From Bartonella apihabitans (lineage in GTDB: Bacteria > Pseudomonadota > Alphaproteobacteria > Rhizobiales > Rhizobiaceae), in NCBI RefSeq assembly GCF_030758755.1, contig NZ_CP132387.1, positions 2,161,001-2,225,000 on the forward strand: a stretch of 64,000 bases of DNA, written 5' to 3'. Shown here in pieces: positions 28,342 through 36,825 of this stretch. The notes beneath the pieces were generated by a model. That model had not been told where the DNA came from. It made no database searches and saw nothing but the letters and a program-made list of their open reading frames with translations. The position numbers and the translations under genes are program-made. Numbering within the stretch: the stretch's first letter is position 1; each line of letters starts with the position of its first letter.

Positions 28342-29320
28342 TTAAAGTGTCGGCATAAGCTGTTCTGCTTTTTGGCGGGCTGTTGCCAATTGCTCATCTG
28401 ACATGCCTTCCAACATAGATTCGAGATCGGGGGCTTCCATTTTAGCCTGTTTGGCTACCATATACCAGGCGGCAGCTTTTACAATATCCCCCTCGGTTCC
28501 GATACCATCACGATAAAGCCTTGCAAGATTGATCTGGGCCGGTGCAATCATCTTGCTTGCATCCATTAACAGCAAATTGAATGCAGCTTCATAATCCCGT
28601 GGACCACCGCGCCCTTCAACCATCCATTTGGCCAGAGTGATTTGTGCCGGAACATGATCTTTTGCAGAAGCTGCCTCCAGCAATTTGCGTGCATTATTGT
28701 CATCACGCGGACGTTTTGGGGTACCACGCGCCAATATCTGGCTTGCAGCAAATGCCGAATCCGGATTGCCCCGTGCAGCTCCCTTCAAAAAATAGCTGAG
28801 ACTGGTCTCCAAAGCGTCATCGCTGTCGGATTTGCTCAACAATAATTGGCCGTAATAAAAATAGGCTTCAGGGACACCGGCATCCACGGCTTTTTTTATA
28901 TATTCCTCGCCTAATGACGGGTCTTTGGGGACATAGGTCCCGTTGAAAACCAACAGCCCGTAACGCAATTCCGCCTGCGGGTCGCCCTGTTTGGCAGCAC
29001 GTCCGAACCATAGAGCTGCCCCCGTCAATTGCAACGGCATAGCCTTCCATATACATACGCCCCAACAGCGTTTGAGCTGTCGCATCACCTTCTTCGCCTC
29101 TTTTCAAGGCTTCCAGAAATGCCGTTTTATAATTTCCTGCCATATAATTATCATAGGCACTGTCATATTGACCGGCTTTTAAATTATTTTCTCCCGTTTG
29201 TTGCGGCACCACGGGCTTTGCACCTTTATCCGAACGGGCGTCTTCGGCATTAGCCCATGAACTACCGGCGAAAAGCATCACAAAAAACGCACCCAATAGT
29301 TTGCTTGTGAATGTTTTCAT
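28342..29320 (-). pseudogene. Secreted Sel1-repeat protein, one frameshift
   Basis: The N-terminal piece has a signal peptide (MKTFTSKLLGAFFVMLF, cleavage after SWA) and a first repeat ALKRGEEGDATAQTLLGRMYMEGY. The frame then breaks at a run of five G near 29022-29026; four G would restore it. The downstream piece continues with LWFGRAAKQGDPQAELRYGLL and several more Sel1/TPR-like units (AYFYYGQLL, SYFLKGAARGNPDSAFAASQILA, AQITLAKWMVEGRGGPRDYEAA, AQINLARLYRDGIG). Periplasmic Sel1 proteins mediate protein contacts. The ATG overlaps the stop of the ThiE-like gene. Confidence 0.85.
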
Positions 29321-29976
29321 TCAGCAAGCTCCCCGTCGAGAACGTCACAGTCCTCAATCAACTGCATAATTTGACGCACTGATTGTTGCGGGTTTTTGTG
29401 ACCAAAAATAATGTCTTCAACAGCAATAAACTCGGCTTTCGTTGCAATCACGTCGCCAAATGTCGCAATGTCGGAACCGGCCTGAACAATTGCCGGAATT
29501 TCCATAACTTCAGCCCACCACGATGAAAGTGCAATATTGCGCGGGTGAGAAGCCGGTTTTTTATCGGCTCCAAGTTTACCGAACATCAAATAGTCCGGCT
29601 CACATTCGCCACTCAACATGGAACTGTGTTTGTCACGCAAATTGCCGAAGCCGATAATCATTGAATCATGGCGGCGTTCAAGTAATGTGTGGAGGTCTTC
29701 AATCGTGCCTTCAAGATGGATTCCATCGGCGTGAATACGACCGGCAATGCGGCTATCATTGGAAACAAGAAAAGCAATAGACTTTGCCTCGATTGCATTA
29801 ACGAGCAATTCGGCCTGTTGCTGTAGAAATGTCGCATCATTTTGCGAATCATAGACAATGAGGCTAGCAAAATCACCTTTATCGAGAACATCCATCAACA
29901 GATCGGCCTTTATGTTGCGACGCACGTCAAGTGTCATCACAAGTCTTTGGCGTAGGTGATTTATCTCTTTACTCAT
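29317..29976 (-). CDS. ThiE-like (thiamine-phosphate synthase fold) protein
   Basis: 219 residues. The TIM-barrel pattern of the ThiE/TenI group is visible (GDFASLIVYD, SIAFLVSND, AGRIHADGIHLEG, MIIGFGNLRDKHSSM, PDYLMFGKLG, PAIVQAGSDIATF). The ThiE catalytic segments are altered: the usual GPIFPT loop reads FGKLGADKKP, and the Gly-Gly-Ile phosphate loop reads AGSDI. Relatives in Rhizobiales, next to fba and efp, share this divergent form, so thiamine synthesis is not assured. Its stop overlaps the start of the Sel1 gene. Confidence 0.75.
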   Translation of the reverse strand: MSKEINHLRQRLVMTLDVRRNIKADLLMDVLDKGDFASLIVYDSQNDATFLQQQAELLVNAIEAKSIAFLVSNDSRIAGRIHADGIHLEGTIEDLHTLLERRHDSMIIGFGNLRDKHSSMLSGECEPDYLMFGKLGADKKPASHPRNIALSSWWAEVMEIPAIVQAGSDIATFGDVIATKAEFIAVEDIIFGHKNPQQSVRQIMQLIEDCDVLDGELAE

Positions 29977-30182
29977 GGCATTATCATTTAGGTCTATAAA
30001 AAGGACGAATTAGGGCGAATCTATCATTTCCACACTAATCATTTCTTACAATGATTTCACCTTGGAAAGAAATGTGATTATGCATTGTCATATTTCGACT
30101 TCAAATTGCCTGCAAATCAGATAATGACGCTGTGAGCAAATTTTATTTGATCGGCCGTTTGGTCAACAGGGATTAGAATTCT

Positions 30183-31403
30183 ATGAAGCAAATGACAATG
30201 TCTAAAAGGGACACCCGAATTGATGTGTTTCGCGCATTGGCATTGCTGACCATTTTCATAAACCATGTTCCCGGCACAATATACGAATGGCTCACCCACA
30301 AGCATTTCGGCTTCTCCGATTCGGCAGAAGCTTTTGTTCTTATTTCCGGAATAGCTGTCGGCTTGGCCTATGGCAGCAAATTTTTCGGACAAAACCGGTT
30401 GCTCATTTCTTTAAAACTTTTACGCCGCTCGGCTACTCTTTATTCAGCCCACATACTGACAACATTGATGAGTCTGGCAATTTTTGTCGCCGCAGCACTA
30501 TTTTTTCAACGACCGGAATTTTTGCATCTCAACAATATACCGCCTCTGTTAAAGGATCCTGCATCATCGTTGCTTGGTCTCGTCACACTTGGCCACCAGC
30601 TCGGCTACAACAATATATTGTCGCTTTACCTCGTTCTGGTTCTGGCAACACCTTTTATACTTTACCTTGCGATAAAATCGCTCAAGCTTCTGCTCGCCCT
30701 GTCTTTGATAATATATCTCTTAGCAGGGGTTTATGGCATTGCACCGCATAACTTCCCGACCAAGGGTGTATGGTTTCTCAATCCGCTTTCATGGCAATTC
30801 CTGTTTGTTATCGGCTGTGCAACAACAATTTATATCAAAAAGGGTGGTAAACTTCCTCGCCATCCTCTGCTCGTCATTGCCGCAGCAAGCTATCTCGTCA
30901 TCTCGTGTCTGTGGGTGCGCCTTGGCTGGTGGTGGATAAATCCGACAATGGGACTTCCCGCAACGCTTGCCGGTTTTAACAAGACTTTTCTTTCTCTGCC
31001 GCGTCTTCTCCATATTCTGGCGCTGGCCTATCTCATTGCCACAATCACACCGCTCAACAAATTGGCAAAGGTGAGAAGCAATCATCCACTTGCCATACTT
31101 GGTAAACACAGTCTTGCTGTCTTTGTCGCCGGCACTATTCTGGCCATGGCGAGCCAGGTTCTTAAAATAGTAAATCCCGGTGGGCTTTATTACGACACAT
31201 TGCTTTTGACCACGGGAATCGTCATACAATTTGCCGTAGCCTATTATTTCGAATGGATAAAAATCGCCACGAAAGAACTTGCAACCAAAGAATTCGCAAC
31301 CACGGGGCAAACCTACTATGTGGCTCGCAGCTCTCAAGTGACGGGACAACAGGAAAAGCTTTCGCCAACGAGACTTGCTGATAAACATTGGCAAAAAGCA
31401 TGA
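30183..31403 (+). CDS. opgC: OpgC-family membrane protein
   Basis: 406 residues with about ten predicted membrane helices. RDTRIDVFRALALLTIFINHVPGTIYEWLTHKHFGFSDSAE is the signature start of OpgC, an acyltransferase-3-like membrane protein that adds succinyl groups to osmoregulated periplasmic glucans. FVLISGIAVGLAYG and ILGKHSLAVFVAGTILA follow. The C-terminal tail after the last helix is short and polar with a repeat-like IATKELATKEFATTG. Monocistronic as far as visible. Confidence 0.88.
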   Translation: MKQMTMSKRDTRIDVFRALALLTIFINHVPGTIYEWLTHKHFGFSDSAEAFVLISGIAVGLAYGSKFFGQNRLLISLKLLRRSATLYSAHILTTLMSLAIFVAAALFFQRPEFLHLNNIPPLLKDPASSLLGLVTLGHQLGYNNILSLYLVLVLATPFILYLAIKSLKLLLALSLIIYLLAGVYGIAPHNFPTKGVWFLNPLSWQFLFVIGCATTIYIKKGGKLPRHPLLVIAAASYLVISCLWVRLGWWWINPTMGLPATLAGFNKTFLSLPRLLHILALAYLIATITPLNKLAKVRSNHPLAILGKHSLAVFVAGTILAMASQVLKIVNPGGLYYDTLLLTTGIVIQFAVAYYFEWIKIATKELATKEFATTGQTYYVARSSQVTGQQEKLSPTRLADKHWQKA

Positions 31404-31748
31404 AATCAGGGCCAATTGCCCTCGTCAAAACTCGTTGCAAAAACAATACTCGAGTCTCTTGATCAATAGAAAAACTGCAATGACAAAAGTCCGGTTGAAA
31501 CAAAAGCTGGTCGAACCAAAAAATTGTCCGGCCAAACCGATATCAAGGCACTATAGACTCAACGCTTTGAAGCCGTTAACCTTGCATTAAGGATTTCATT
31601 GCGAAAAGATCCAAAAAAGTGCAGTTTTTGTTTCTGCAAAATCTTGATGGAACAATTACCGAAAAGATTTCTGTCTTTGGAATTGTTGGAATCGGGAAAA
31701 AGAGTTGGAGTAAAACGGTTGCATCCGCAAGGTTTTCATAACGACAAT
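31404..31748. other. opgC-rcdA gap
   Basis: 345 bases. A small AGGGC/GCCCT hairpin lies just after opgC. The frame of the next gene is open back to a TTG at 31599 with AAGGA upstream, but that extension (Cys/Lys-rich) is not family-like. Otherwise nothing seen. Confidence 0.4.
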
Positions 31749-32237
31749 ATGATTGTCATGTTTGAACATGGTGCATTCGACAATGCATTTTCGCGTCTTT
31801 ATGACGAAGGAATGTCACTGATCGAAAAAACCGCCGCCTATATTGATGGCGATGGAAAAATTGCTTCACGAAACCTTTCGGGAGAAGCTTCTTCACTTTA
31901 CGCAGCCGAAGCTATGCGTATGAGCACCAGGCTTATGCAAGTCGCTTCATGGCTATTGTTATTTCGTGCCGCACGCGAAAAAGAAATGACGAAAGAACAA
32001 ATTGCGCAGGAAAAAGCAAAAGTCTGTCTCAACACTCCTTCATTGATCGAAGAAAATCCGAATTGGAAAGAGCTGCCCGAAGAATTCAAACATCTTGTCG
32101 AACTTTCGTTGCGGATAGAAGAACGCGTCCGTCATATGGATCGCGATGTTGAAAGCGCCTTGAACCATGATGAGAGTGCCTTAAACCCTGTCAACAAACA
32201 GATCGATATGATCAAAGCAGCCTTTCAGCATAATTAA
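31749..32237 (+). CDS. rcdA: RcdA-like DUF1465 protein (CtrA degradation adaptor family)
   Basis: About 162 residues. DUF1465 contains Caulobacter RcdA, the adaptor that delivers substrates to ClpXP during the cell cycle. The conserved core LYDEGMSLIEKTAAYIDGDGK, SLYAAEAMRMSTRLMQVASWLLLFRAAREKEMT is complete; the C-terminus is helical and acidic. I took the ATG at 31749 because related proteins begin just before this core; the TTG at 31599 is an alternative with a better ribosome-binding site. The CtrA box found upstream of the barrel gene fits a CtrA pathway in this organism. Confidence 0.78.
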   Translation: MIVMFEHGAFDNAFSRLYDEGMSLIEKTAAYIDGDGKIASRNLSGEASSLYAAEAMRMSTRLMQVASWLLLFRAAREKEMTKEQIAQEKAKVCLNTPSLIEENPNWKELPEEFKHLVELSLRIEERVRHMDRDVESALNHDESALNPVNKQIDMIKAAFQHN

Positions 32238-32283
32238 CTTGCTGTTCATTTTGTTTCCCTTTTGTTCACAATCTGCTACAAAA

Positions 32284-32308
32284 CGGAGCATAAAAGCTTT
32301 ATGCTCCG
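32284..32308 (+). repeat. 25-bp palindrome just before ruvC
   Basis: CGGAGCATAAA (32284-32294) and its exact complement (32298-32308) are separated by 3 bases and end 4 bases before the ruvC ATG. As RNA it would form a strong hairpin right at the ribosome-binding region; as DNA it could be an operator. Confidence 0.7.
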
Positions 32309-32312
32309 GATT

Positions 32313-32822
32313 ATGGCTGAAGCGATTCGTATTATAGGTATCGATCCCGGTTTAAGACGTACTGGATATGGCGTCATAGACGTTCTGGGAAATAATCTGA
32401 AATTTGTTACATCCGGTACAATACGTTCGGATGATAAATTAAGTCTGGCTTCAAGGCTGTCTACACTTTACGACGGCCTTTCGGAGATCATCCATTCTTT
32501 TATGCCGGAGGAAGCAGCTGTCGAGCAAACTTTTGTCAATAAGGACGCAACAGCCACATTGAAGCTCGGACAAGCGCGCGGCATCGCATTATTGGCACCG
32601 GCACAAGCCGGTTTGCCGGTTGCCGAATATGCACCTAATTCCATCAAAAAAGCTGTCATTGGCGTCGGACATGGTGAAAAACAACAAATTCATATGATGG
32701 TGAAAGTTTTGATGCCACGGGCCAGTTTTGATTCAAGCGATGCGGCTGATGCTTTGGCCATTGCTATTTGTCACGCCCATAACCGCAATAGTCTGGAAAA
32801 CCGTTTGAGAGCTTTGGTATGA
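32313..32822 (+). CDS. ruvC: Crossover junction endodeoxyribonuclease RuvC
   Basis: 169 residues. RuvC resolves Holliday junctions. The catalytic acidic residues lie in [23 protein letters not shown] and [40 protein letters not shown] is the conserved middle part. The ATG at 32313 gives the standard N-terminus; a further ATG at 32301 lies inside the palindrome. Stop overlaps ruvA by 4 bases. Confidence 0.96.
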   Translation: MAEAIRIIGIDPGLRRTGYGVIDVLGNNLKFVTSGTIRSDDKLSLASRLSTLYDGLSEIIHSFMPEEAAVEQTFVNKDATATLKLGQARGIALLAPAQAGLPVAEYAPNSIKKAVIGVGHGEKQQIHMMVKVLMPRASFDSSDAADALAIAICHAHNRNSLENRLRALV

Positions 32823-33433
32823 TAGGAAAATTGAAAGGCATTATTGACGAAATCAATGTTGATCACCTGATCGTCGATGTTCATGGCGTTGGCTATATTG
32901 TCTTTGCAAGCCCACGTGTTCTGGGAAGCCTGCCGGGCATTGGCGAAGCTGTAACGCTCTTCATTGAAACGCAAGTGCGAGAAGACGCTATAAAGCTTTT
33001 CGGCTTTACCACAAAGGCTGAAAAACAATGGTTCGCGCTGTTGCAGACCGTGCAGGGTGTCGGCGCAAAAGTGGCTTTGGCACTGGTCGGTACATTGTCA
33101 CCTTCCGAAATTGGCAATGCAATTGCCTTGAAAGATATTGCGATGGTCTGCCGCGCACCCGGAATTGGTAAAAAAGTAGCCGAACGCATTGTGACAGAAC
33201 TGAAAAACAAAGTCCCCGAATTTGCCGGTAATGATAAAAATTTGGCCCTGAAACAGGATCTCGGCGAAGGAGCCACATCGCAAGCAATATCGGACGCCGT
33301 CTCGGCATTGGAGAATTTGGGTTATTCGCGCGATCAGGCCGCCAATGCTATTGCCAGTGCATTGCGTGAAGCGGGTAATGATGCAGATTCGGCAAAGCTG
33401 ATACGGCTTGGTCTAAAAGAAATTTCAAGGTAA
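32819..33433 (+). CDS. ruvA: Holliday junction branch migration protein RuvA
   Basis: 204 residues. [12 protein letters not shown] with domain I beta-barrel, then the helix-hairpin-helix region [22 protein letters not shown] and [23 protein letters not shown], and the C-terminal RuvB-binding domain with [20 protein letters not shown]. It forms the tetramer that holds the four-way junction for RuvB. Overlaps ruvC; ruvB follows after 9 bases. Confidence 0.97.
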   Translation: MIGKLKGIIDEINVDHLIVDVHGVGYIVFASPRVLGSLPGIGEAVTLFIETQVREDAIKLFGFTTKAEKQWFALLQTVQGVGAKVALALVGTLSPSEIGNAIALKDIAMVCRAPGIGKKVAERIVTELKNKVPEFAGNDKNLALKQDLGEGATSQAISDAVSALENLGYSRDQAANAIASALREAGNDADSAKLIRLGLKEISR

Positions 33434-33442
33434 AATGTCGGC

Positions 33443-34490
33443 ATGGAAAATAATGAACGCCTGATCTCTGCCAATAAACGTGATGAAGATGGTGACGTTT
33501 CACTGCGTCCCCAATGTCTTGATGATTTTGTCGGTCAGGAAGCCCAAAGAGCAAATCTGAAGGTTTTCATCGAAGCGGCAAAAAATCGCAATGAAGCTTT
33601 GGATCACGTTTTGTTTGTCGGTTAGTCCCGGGCTCGGCAAAACAACTCTTGCGCAAATTCTGGCAAAAGAGTTGGGTGTCAATTTCCATTCGACTTCCGG
33701 AACTTGTCATCGCCAAAGCGGGTGATCTTGCGGCGCTTTTGACAAATCTTGAAGAGCGGGATGTTCTTTTCATTGATGAAATTCATCGTTTAAGTCCGGC
33801 GGTTGAAGAAATCCTCTATCCGGCTATGGAAGATTTCCAGCTTGACCTGATTATTGGCGAAGGTTGCCTGCTGCACGTTCCGTCAAAATTGATCTTTCAA
33901 AATTTACCCTTGTTGCAGCAACAACAAGACTTGGCTTGCTGACCACACCCTTGCGTGATCGTTTCGGTATTCCGATAAGACTGAATTTTTATACCGTTGA
34001 CGAGCTCGAGCATATCGTCAAACGCAATGCCCATATTCTCAATATGCCTATTGCCGAAGACGGGGCGCGGGAAATTGCGCGTCGTGCGCGCGGTACACCG
34101 CGTATTGCCGGCCGGCTTTTGCGCCGGGTCAGAGATTTTGCTTACGTTTCCGGGGCTACAACAATTAATCGCGATATTGCCAACGAGGCATTGTTGCGTT
34201 TGGAAGTCGACCAACTTGGTCTTGACCAGCTTGATCGACGCTATCTTGGTATGATTGCCGAAAATTTCGGCGGTGAACCTGTAGGGATCGAGACGATTGC
34301 AGCCGGTTTATCAGAACCGCGTGATGCGATAGAAGATATTATAGAGCCTTATCTCATCCAACAGGGGTTTATACAGAGAACCCCCAGAGGTCGTGTGATG
34401 ACTGCAAAAGCCTGGACCCATATGGGGTTAAATCCACCGAAAGCAGTTGATCAGGCCCAATTTAATATGTTTGGCGGTTCCGATGATTGA
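33443..34490 (+). pseudogene. ruvB: Holliday junction helicase RuvB, three frameshifts
   Basis: RuvB is the AAA+ motor of branch migration. Every conserved segment is present but spread over three frames: [12 protein letters not shown] and ALDHVLFVG; then [24 protein letters not shown]; then [28 protein letters not shown] and [16 protein letters not shown]; then [32 protein letters not shown] to [17 protein letters not shown]. The breaks are at 33623-33626, 33702-33705 and 33865-33866. In each the family has Gly-Pro, the Gly codon is intact, and the Pro codon is replaced or preceded by 1-2 extra bases (net +4). The ybgC start overlaps the stop. Loss of ruvB beside intact ruvC and ruvA would be odd, so an artefact is plausible. 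Confidence 0.92.
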
Positions 34491-34938
34491 AAATGTTCCT
34501 TTTTGCGGCGAATTTATTGGTAATGTGCACCATCTTTTCGCCCGTGTTTATTATGCTGATACCGATTTTACCGGTGTCGTCTACCATGCCCGTTATCTGG
34601 AATTTTTTGAACGCGGGAGATCGGAATTTATAAGATTGAGCCGGGCTCAACACCAACAACCGCACGACGCGGAAGAAAACGAAAAATTAGGTTGGGTTGT
34701 ACATAAAATAACTGTCAATTACCATAAATCTGCCCGGTTTGACGATATACTTGATATACGTACGAAGATAACAAAAGTGACAGGCGCACGAATTGTCATG
34801 GCTCAGGAAATTATTTGCAACGATTTATTACTTGTCTCGGCAGATGTTCAACTGGCTTTGGTCAATTCCGAAGGCCGGCCTAGAAGGTTGCCCGATCAAT
34901 TCATCACGAGCTGGGAAAATGCGCTGTCACAAAAATAA
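34483..34938 (+). CDS. ybgC: Acyl-CoA thioesterase YbgC (Tol-Pal associated)
   Basis: 151 residues, hotdog-fold thioesterase. [30 protein letters not shown] carries the catalytic Asp and the 4-hydroxybenzoyl-CoA-thioesterase signature. YbgC is normally the first gene of the tol operon and acts on short-chain acyl-CoA or ACP in phospholipid metabolism. Here it overlaps ruvB but no tol gene follows; tolQ is at 13.5 kb on the other strand. The start at 34483 was chosen over 34447, which lies within the ruvB C-terminus. Confidence 0.93.
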   Translation: MIENVPFCGEFIGNVHHLFARVYYADTDFTGVVYHARYLEFFERGRSEFIRLSRAQHQQPHDAEENEKLGWVVHKITVNYHKSARFDDILDIRTKITKVTGARIVMAQEIICNDLLLVSADVQLALVNSEGRPRRLPDQFITSWENALSQK

Positions 34939-35140
34939 ATAGCTTGATTTATCGAATTTAGGGAAGGAATGATAAAATTTTTACTATTTGTGAATAAAAG
35001 TGCATGTTAATGTTTTTCTTTAAGAGAATTTTTGTTGGTTATTGGTTTTGGAATAGCCATATCTGTGGCGGAGGTTTGGCTATAAAGAAAGGATTCAATT
35101 ATCGGACGTGTTCTCAAGTTCGTTAATGAGGGGGTGGTTT

Positions 35141-35881
35141 ATGATTTTTAAATTTATTTGTAGAGCCATCATTATGGTGGTGGCTTTAGGTTTTGTGCAT
35201 ATTGCCAATGCACAAGAAGTGAAATTTGCGACTGATAATTCCAATATTCCTTTCAGTTATATGGAAAATGGCAAGCTCGTCGGCTTTGACATAGAATTGT
35301 GGGATGCCATCGCAAAAGAGATGGGTATTAAATATACAACGACACCGATGGACTTTTCGACGGTTATTTCGGATGTGCATATTGGACAGATCGATGTTGC
35401 TATGGCTGGTCTGATTATTACCCGCACACGTTCCAATGTGGTCGATTTTTCCAAACCCTATTATGAAGGTGGGCTTGTATTACTGGTTCGCAGTGACAGC
35501 ACTATAAAATCCGTTGATGATCTCAAAGGCAAAACAGTTGGCATAAAAAACGGCACAAGTGCTTTTCCTTATGCAATTGAACATTTACCGAATACCCAGC
35601 GTCGCCTCTTCCCGGAAATCGATGCGGCTTTTACCGACCTCGTCAATGGCGGAGTAGATGCTGTGTTGTTTGATGCTCCGGTTGTTATGCATTATGCAGC
35701 AAACGAAGGGAAGGACAAGGTAAAAGTCGTGGGAAGCGTATTGGAGCAACAGACCTATGGTGCAGCCTTCCCGCAAGGTAGCCAGTTGCTTGGTCGCTAC
35801 AATGTTGCACTCAAACGTCTGCAAGATAATGGAACATATGCAGCAATCTACAAGAGATGGTTTGGTGTCAACCCAAGCTAA
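35141..35881 (+). CDS. Amino-acid ABC transporter substrate-binding protein (orphan)
   Basis: 246 residues, SBP_bac_3 family (GlnH/HisJ-like). Signal peptide (MIFKFICRAIIMVVALGFVHIA, cleavage after NAQ), then VKFATDNSNIPFSYMENGKLVGFDIELWDAIAKEMG, MDFSTVISDVHIGQIDVAMAGLIITRTRSNVVDFSKPYYEGGLVL, and DLKGKTVGIKNGTSA. R in TRTR and the following FS-PYY are typical amino-acid contacts. No permease or ATPase gene is adjacent, so it must work with a transporter encoded elsewhere. The ATG at 35141 gives a proper signal peptide; the longer frame to 35108 does not. Confidence 0.9.
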   Translation: MIFKFICRAIIMVVALGFVHIANAQEVKFATDNSNIPFSYMENGKLVGFDIELWDAIAKEMGIKYTTTPMDFSTVISDVHIGQIDVAMAGLIITRTRSNVVDFSKPYYEGGLVLLVRSDSTIKSVDDLKGKTVGIKNGTSAFPYAIEHLPNTQRRLFPEIDAAFTDLVNGGVDAVLFDAPVVMHYAANEGKDKVKVVGSVLEQQTYGAAFPQGSQLLGRYNVALKRLQDNGTYAAIYKRWFGVNPS

Positions 35882-36612
35882 AGTTTCGATTTTGTTTTAA
35901 AAATTCAGCACAGTTTTTGAAATTGCTTTTGCTTTTCCTTTTACCGCTGCTGGATAGGCGAAATTGCCGGAGTTCGAGAGTGCGCTTTCTTGAGCAATCA
36001 AGCAAGGTTCCATGGGATTATTCCCCGATCATTAAAATCTTCCTTATAAAGCATATATTGCCACACCTAAGACATCTTCAGTGGCAAATTGCAATGACCA
36101 GCATGGGAAAAAGGATCGGTTGATTTTGCATATGAGCTTTTGTTGACCAACCTGAAACAGAACCCGTGTGAGAATGATTTTCCATCAACAATATCCGAAT
36201 TCTATAAGAATTGACGAATTTCAGAATTATAAAATTCAAGACATTCGCGCTTAAATACCAGTCATTTTCTTATAAGAAAGATTAATGTCTCTTCTTACAA
36301 AAAATTTCGTCAATAAAAATCCTTTTTCATAATATAAGTTAATACACTCCTTAACATAATTCACATAGTGCCAATCAATTCGGCTAAACAATATTTAATA
36401 AATAAGCTTTTTAATTTGTACTTGATTGATACTGACCGGTTGCGTCATAAAATGTCAGCCAGCGTTAGAATTTTTCGATAACAATATGTTTTGAAATTGA
36501 AGAATCAAAACTGGACATTGTTTTGAACAAATGACGCTTTATAACATGGGCTCAACCGTCATTAGCCATTTTTACATTTATAAGTTCTATCAGTCGCATT
36601 ATTTCGGCAAGC
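35882..36612. other. AT-rich non-coding region
   Basis: About 730 bases, AT-rich especially from 36180 to 36540, with no convincing gene on either strand. Short ORFs lack family-like sequence. TTAA-type half-sites occur near 36338 and 36350 with 8-base spacing, one off the CtrA consensus. Confidence 0.5.
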
Positions 36613-36783
36613 TTGAAAAAATATCCAACCCGATCCGGTTCGGGCAAAAGTGCCAATCATATTCGTGCATGGCTTGATGATAATCCAAAAAATGAACTTT
36701 TCTCTCCTCTCCCTCGCAATTTGCGGGATTTGACGGGTCTGGAAATCGGTTCCGAACGGATGAAGCGGAAAAATACCCAATAA
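36613..36783 (+). pseudogene. Possible 3' remnant of a degraded gene
   Basis: An open frame ends at the TAA at 36781. From a TTG at 36613 it encodes 56 residues with a protein-like composition (KYPTRSGSGKSANHIRAWL, then NELFSPLPRNLRDLTGLEIG) and higher GC than the AT-rich flank. The frame is open upstream to about 36535 but has no ATG and no ribosome-binding site. I do not recognise the family. It reads as the tail of a lost gene; chance is also possible. Confidence 0.3.
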
Positions 36784-36804
36784 AAAAGCCCCCGAAGGGG
36801 CTTC
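36783..36804 (-). terminator. Terminator of the porin gene
   Basis: On the minus strand GAAGCCCC-TTCG-GGGGCTTTTTT: a GC-rich stem with a TTCG tetraloop and a T-run. Confidence 0.85.
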
Positions 36805-36825
36805 TAAAGAGTTATGCGAAATGTT

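Noticed and set aside
32241..32280. LexA box upstream of ruvC
   Set aside because: GTTC words are present, but no pair has the required 7-base spacing; only a partial match exists.
33443..34490. Programmed frameshifting in ruvB
   Set aside because: The sites lack slippery heptamers with downstream structure, one leads straight into a TAG, and three separate shifts would be needed.
35857..36123. 88-codon ORF overlapping the end of the binding-protein gene
   Set aside because: Leu/Phe-rich by base composition, overlaps the upstream gene, no start signal; not a convincing permease fragment.
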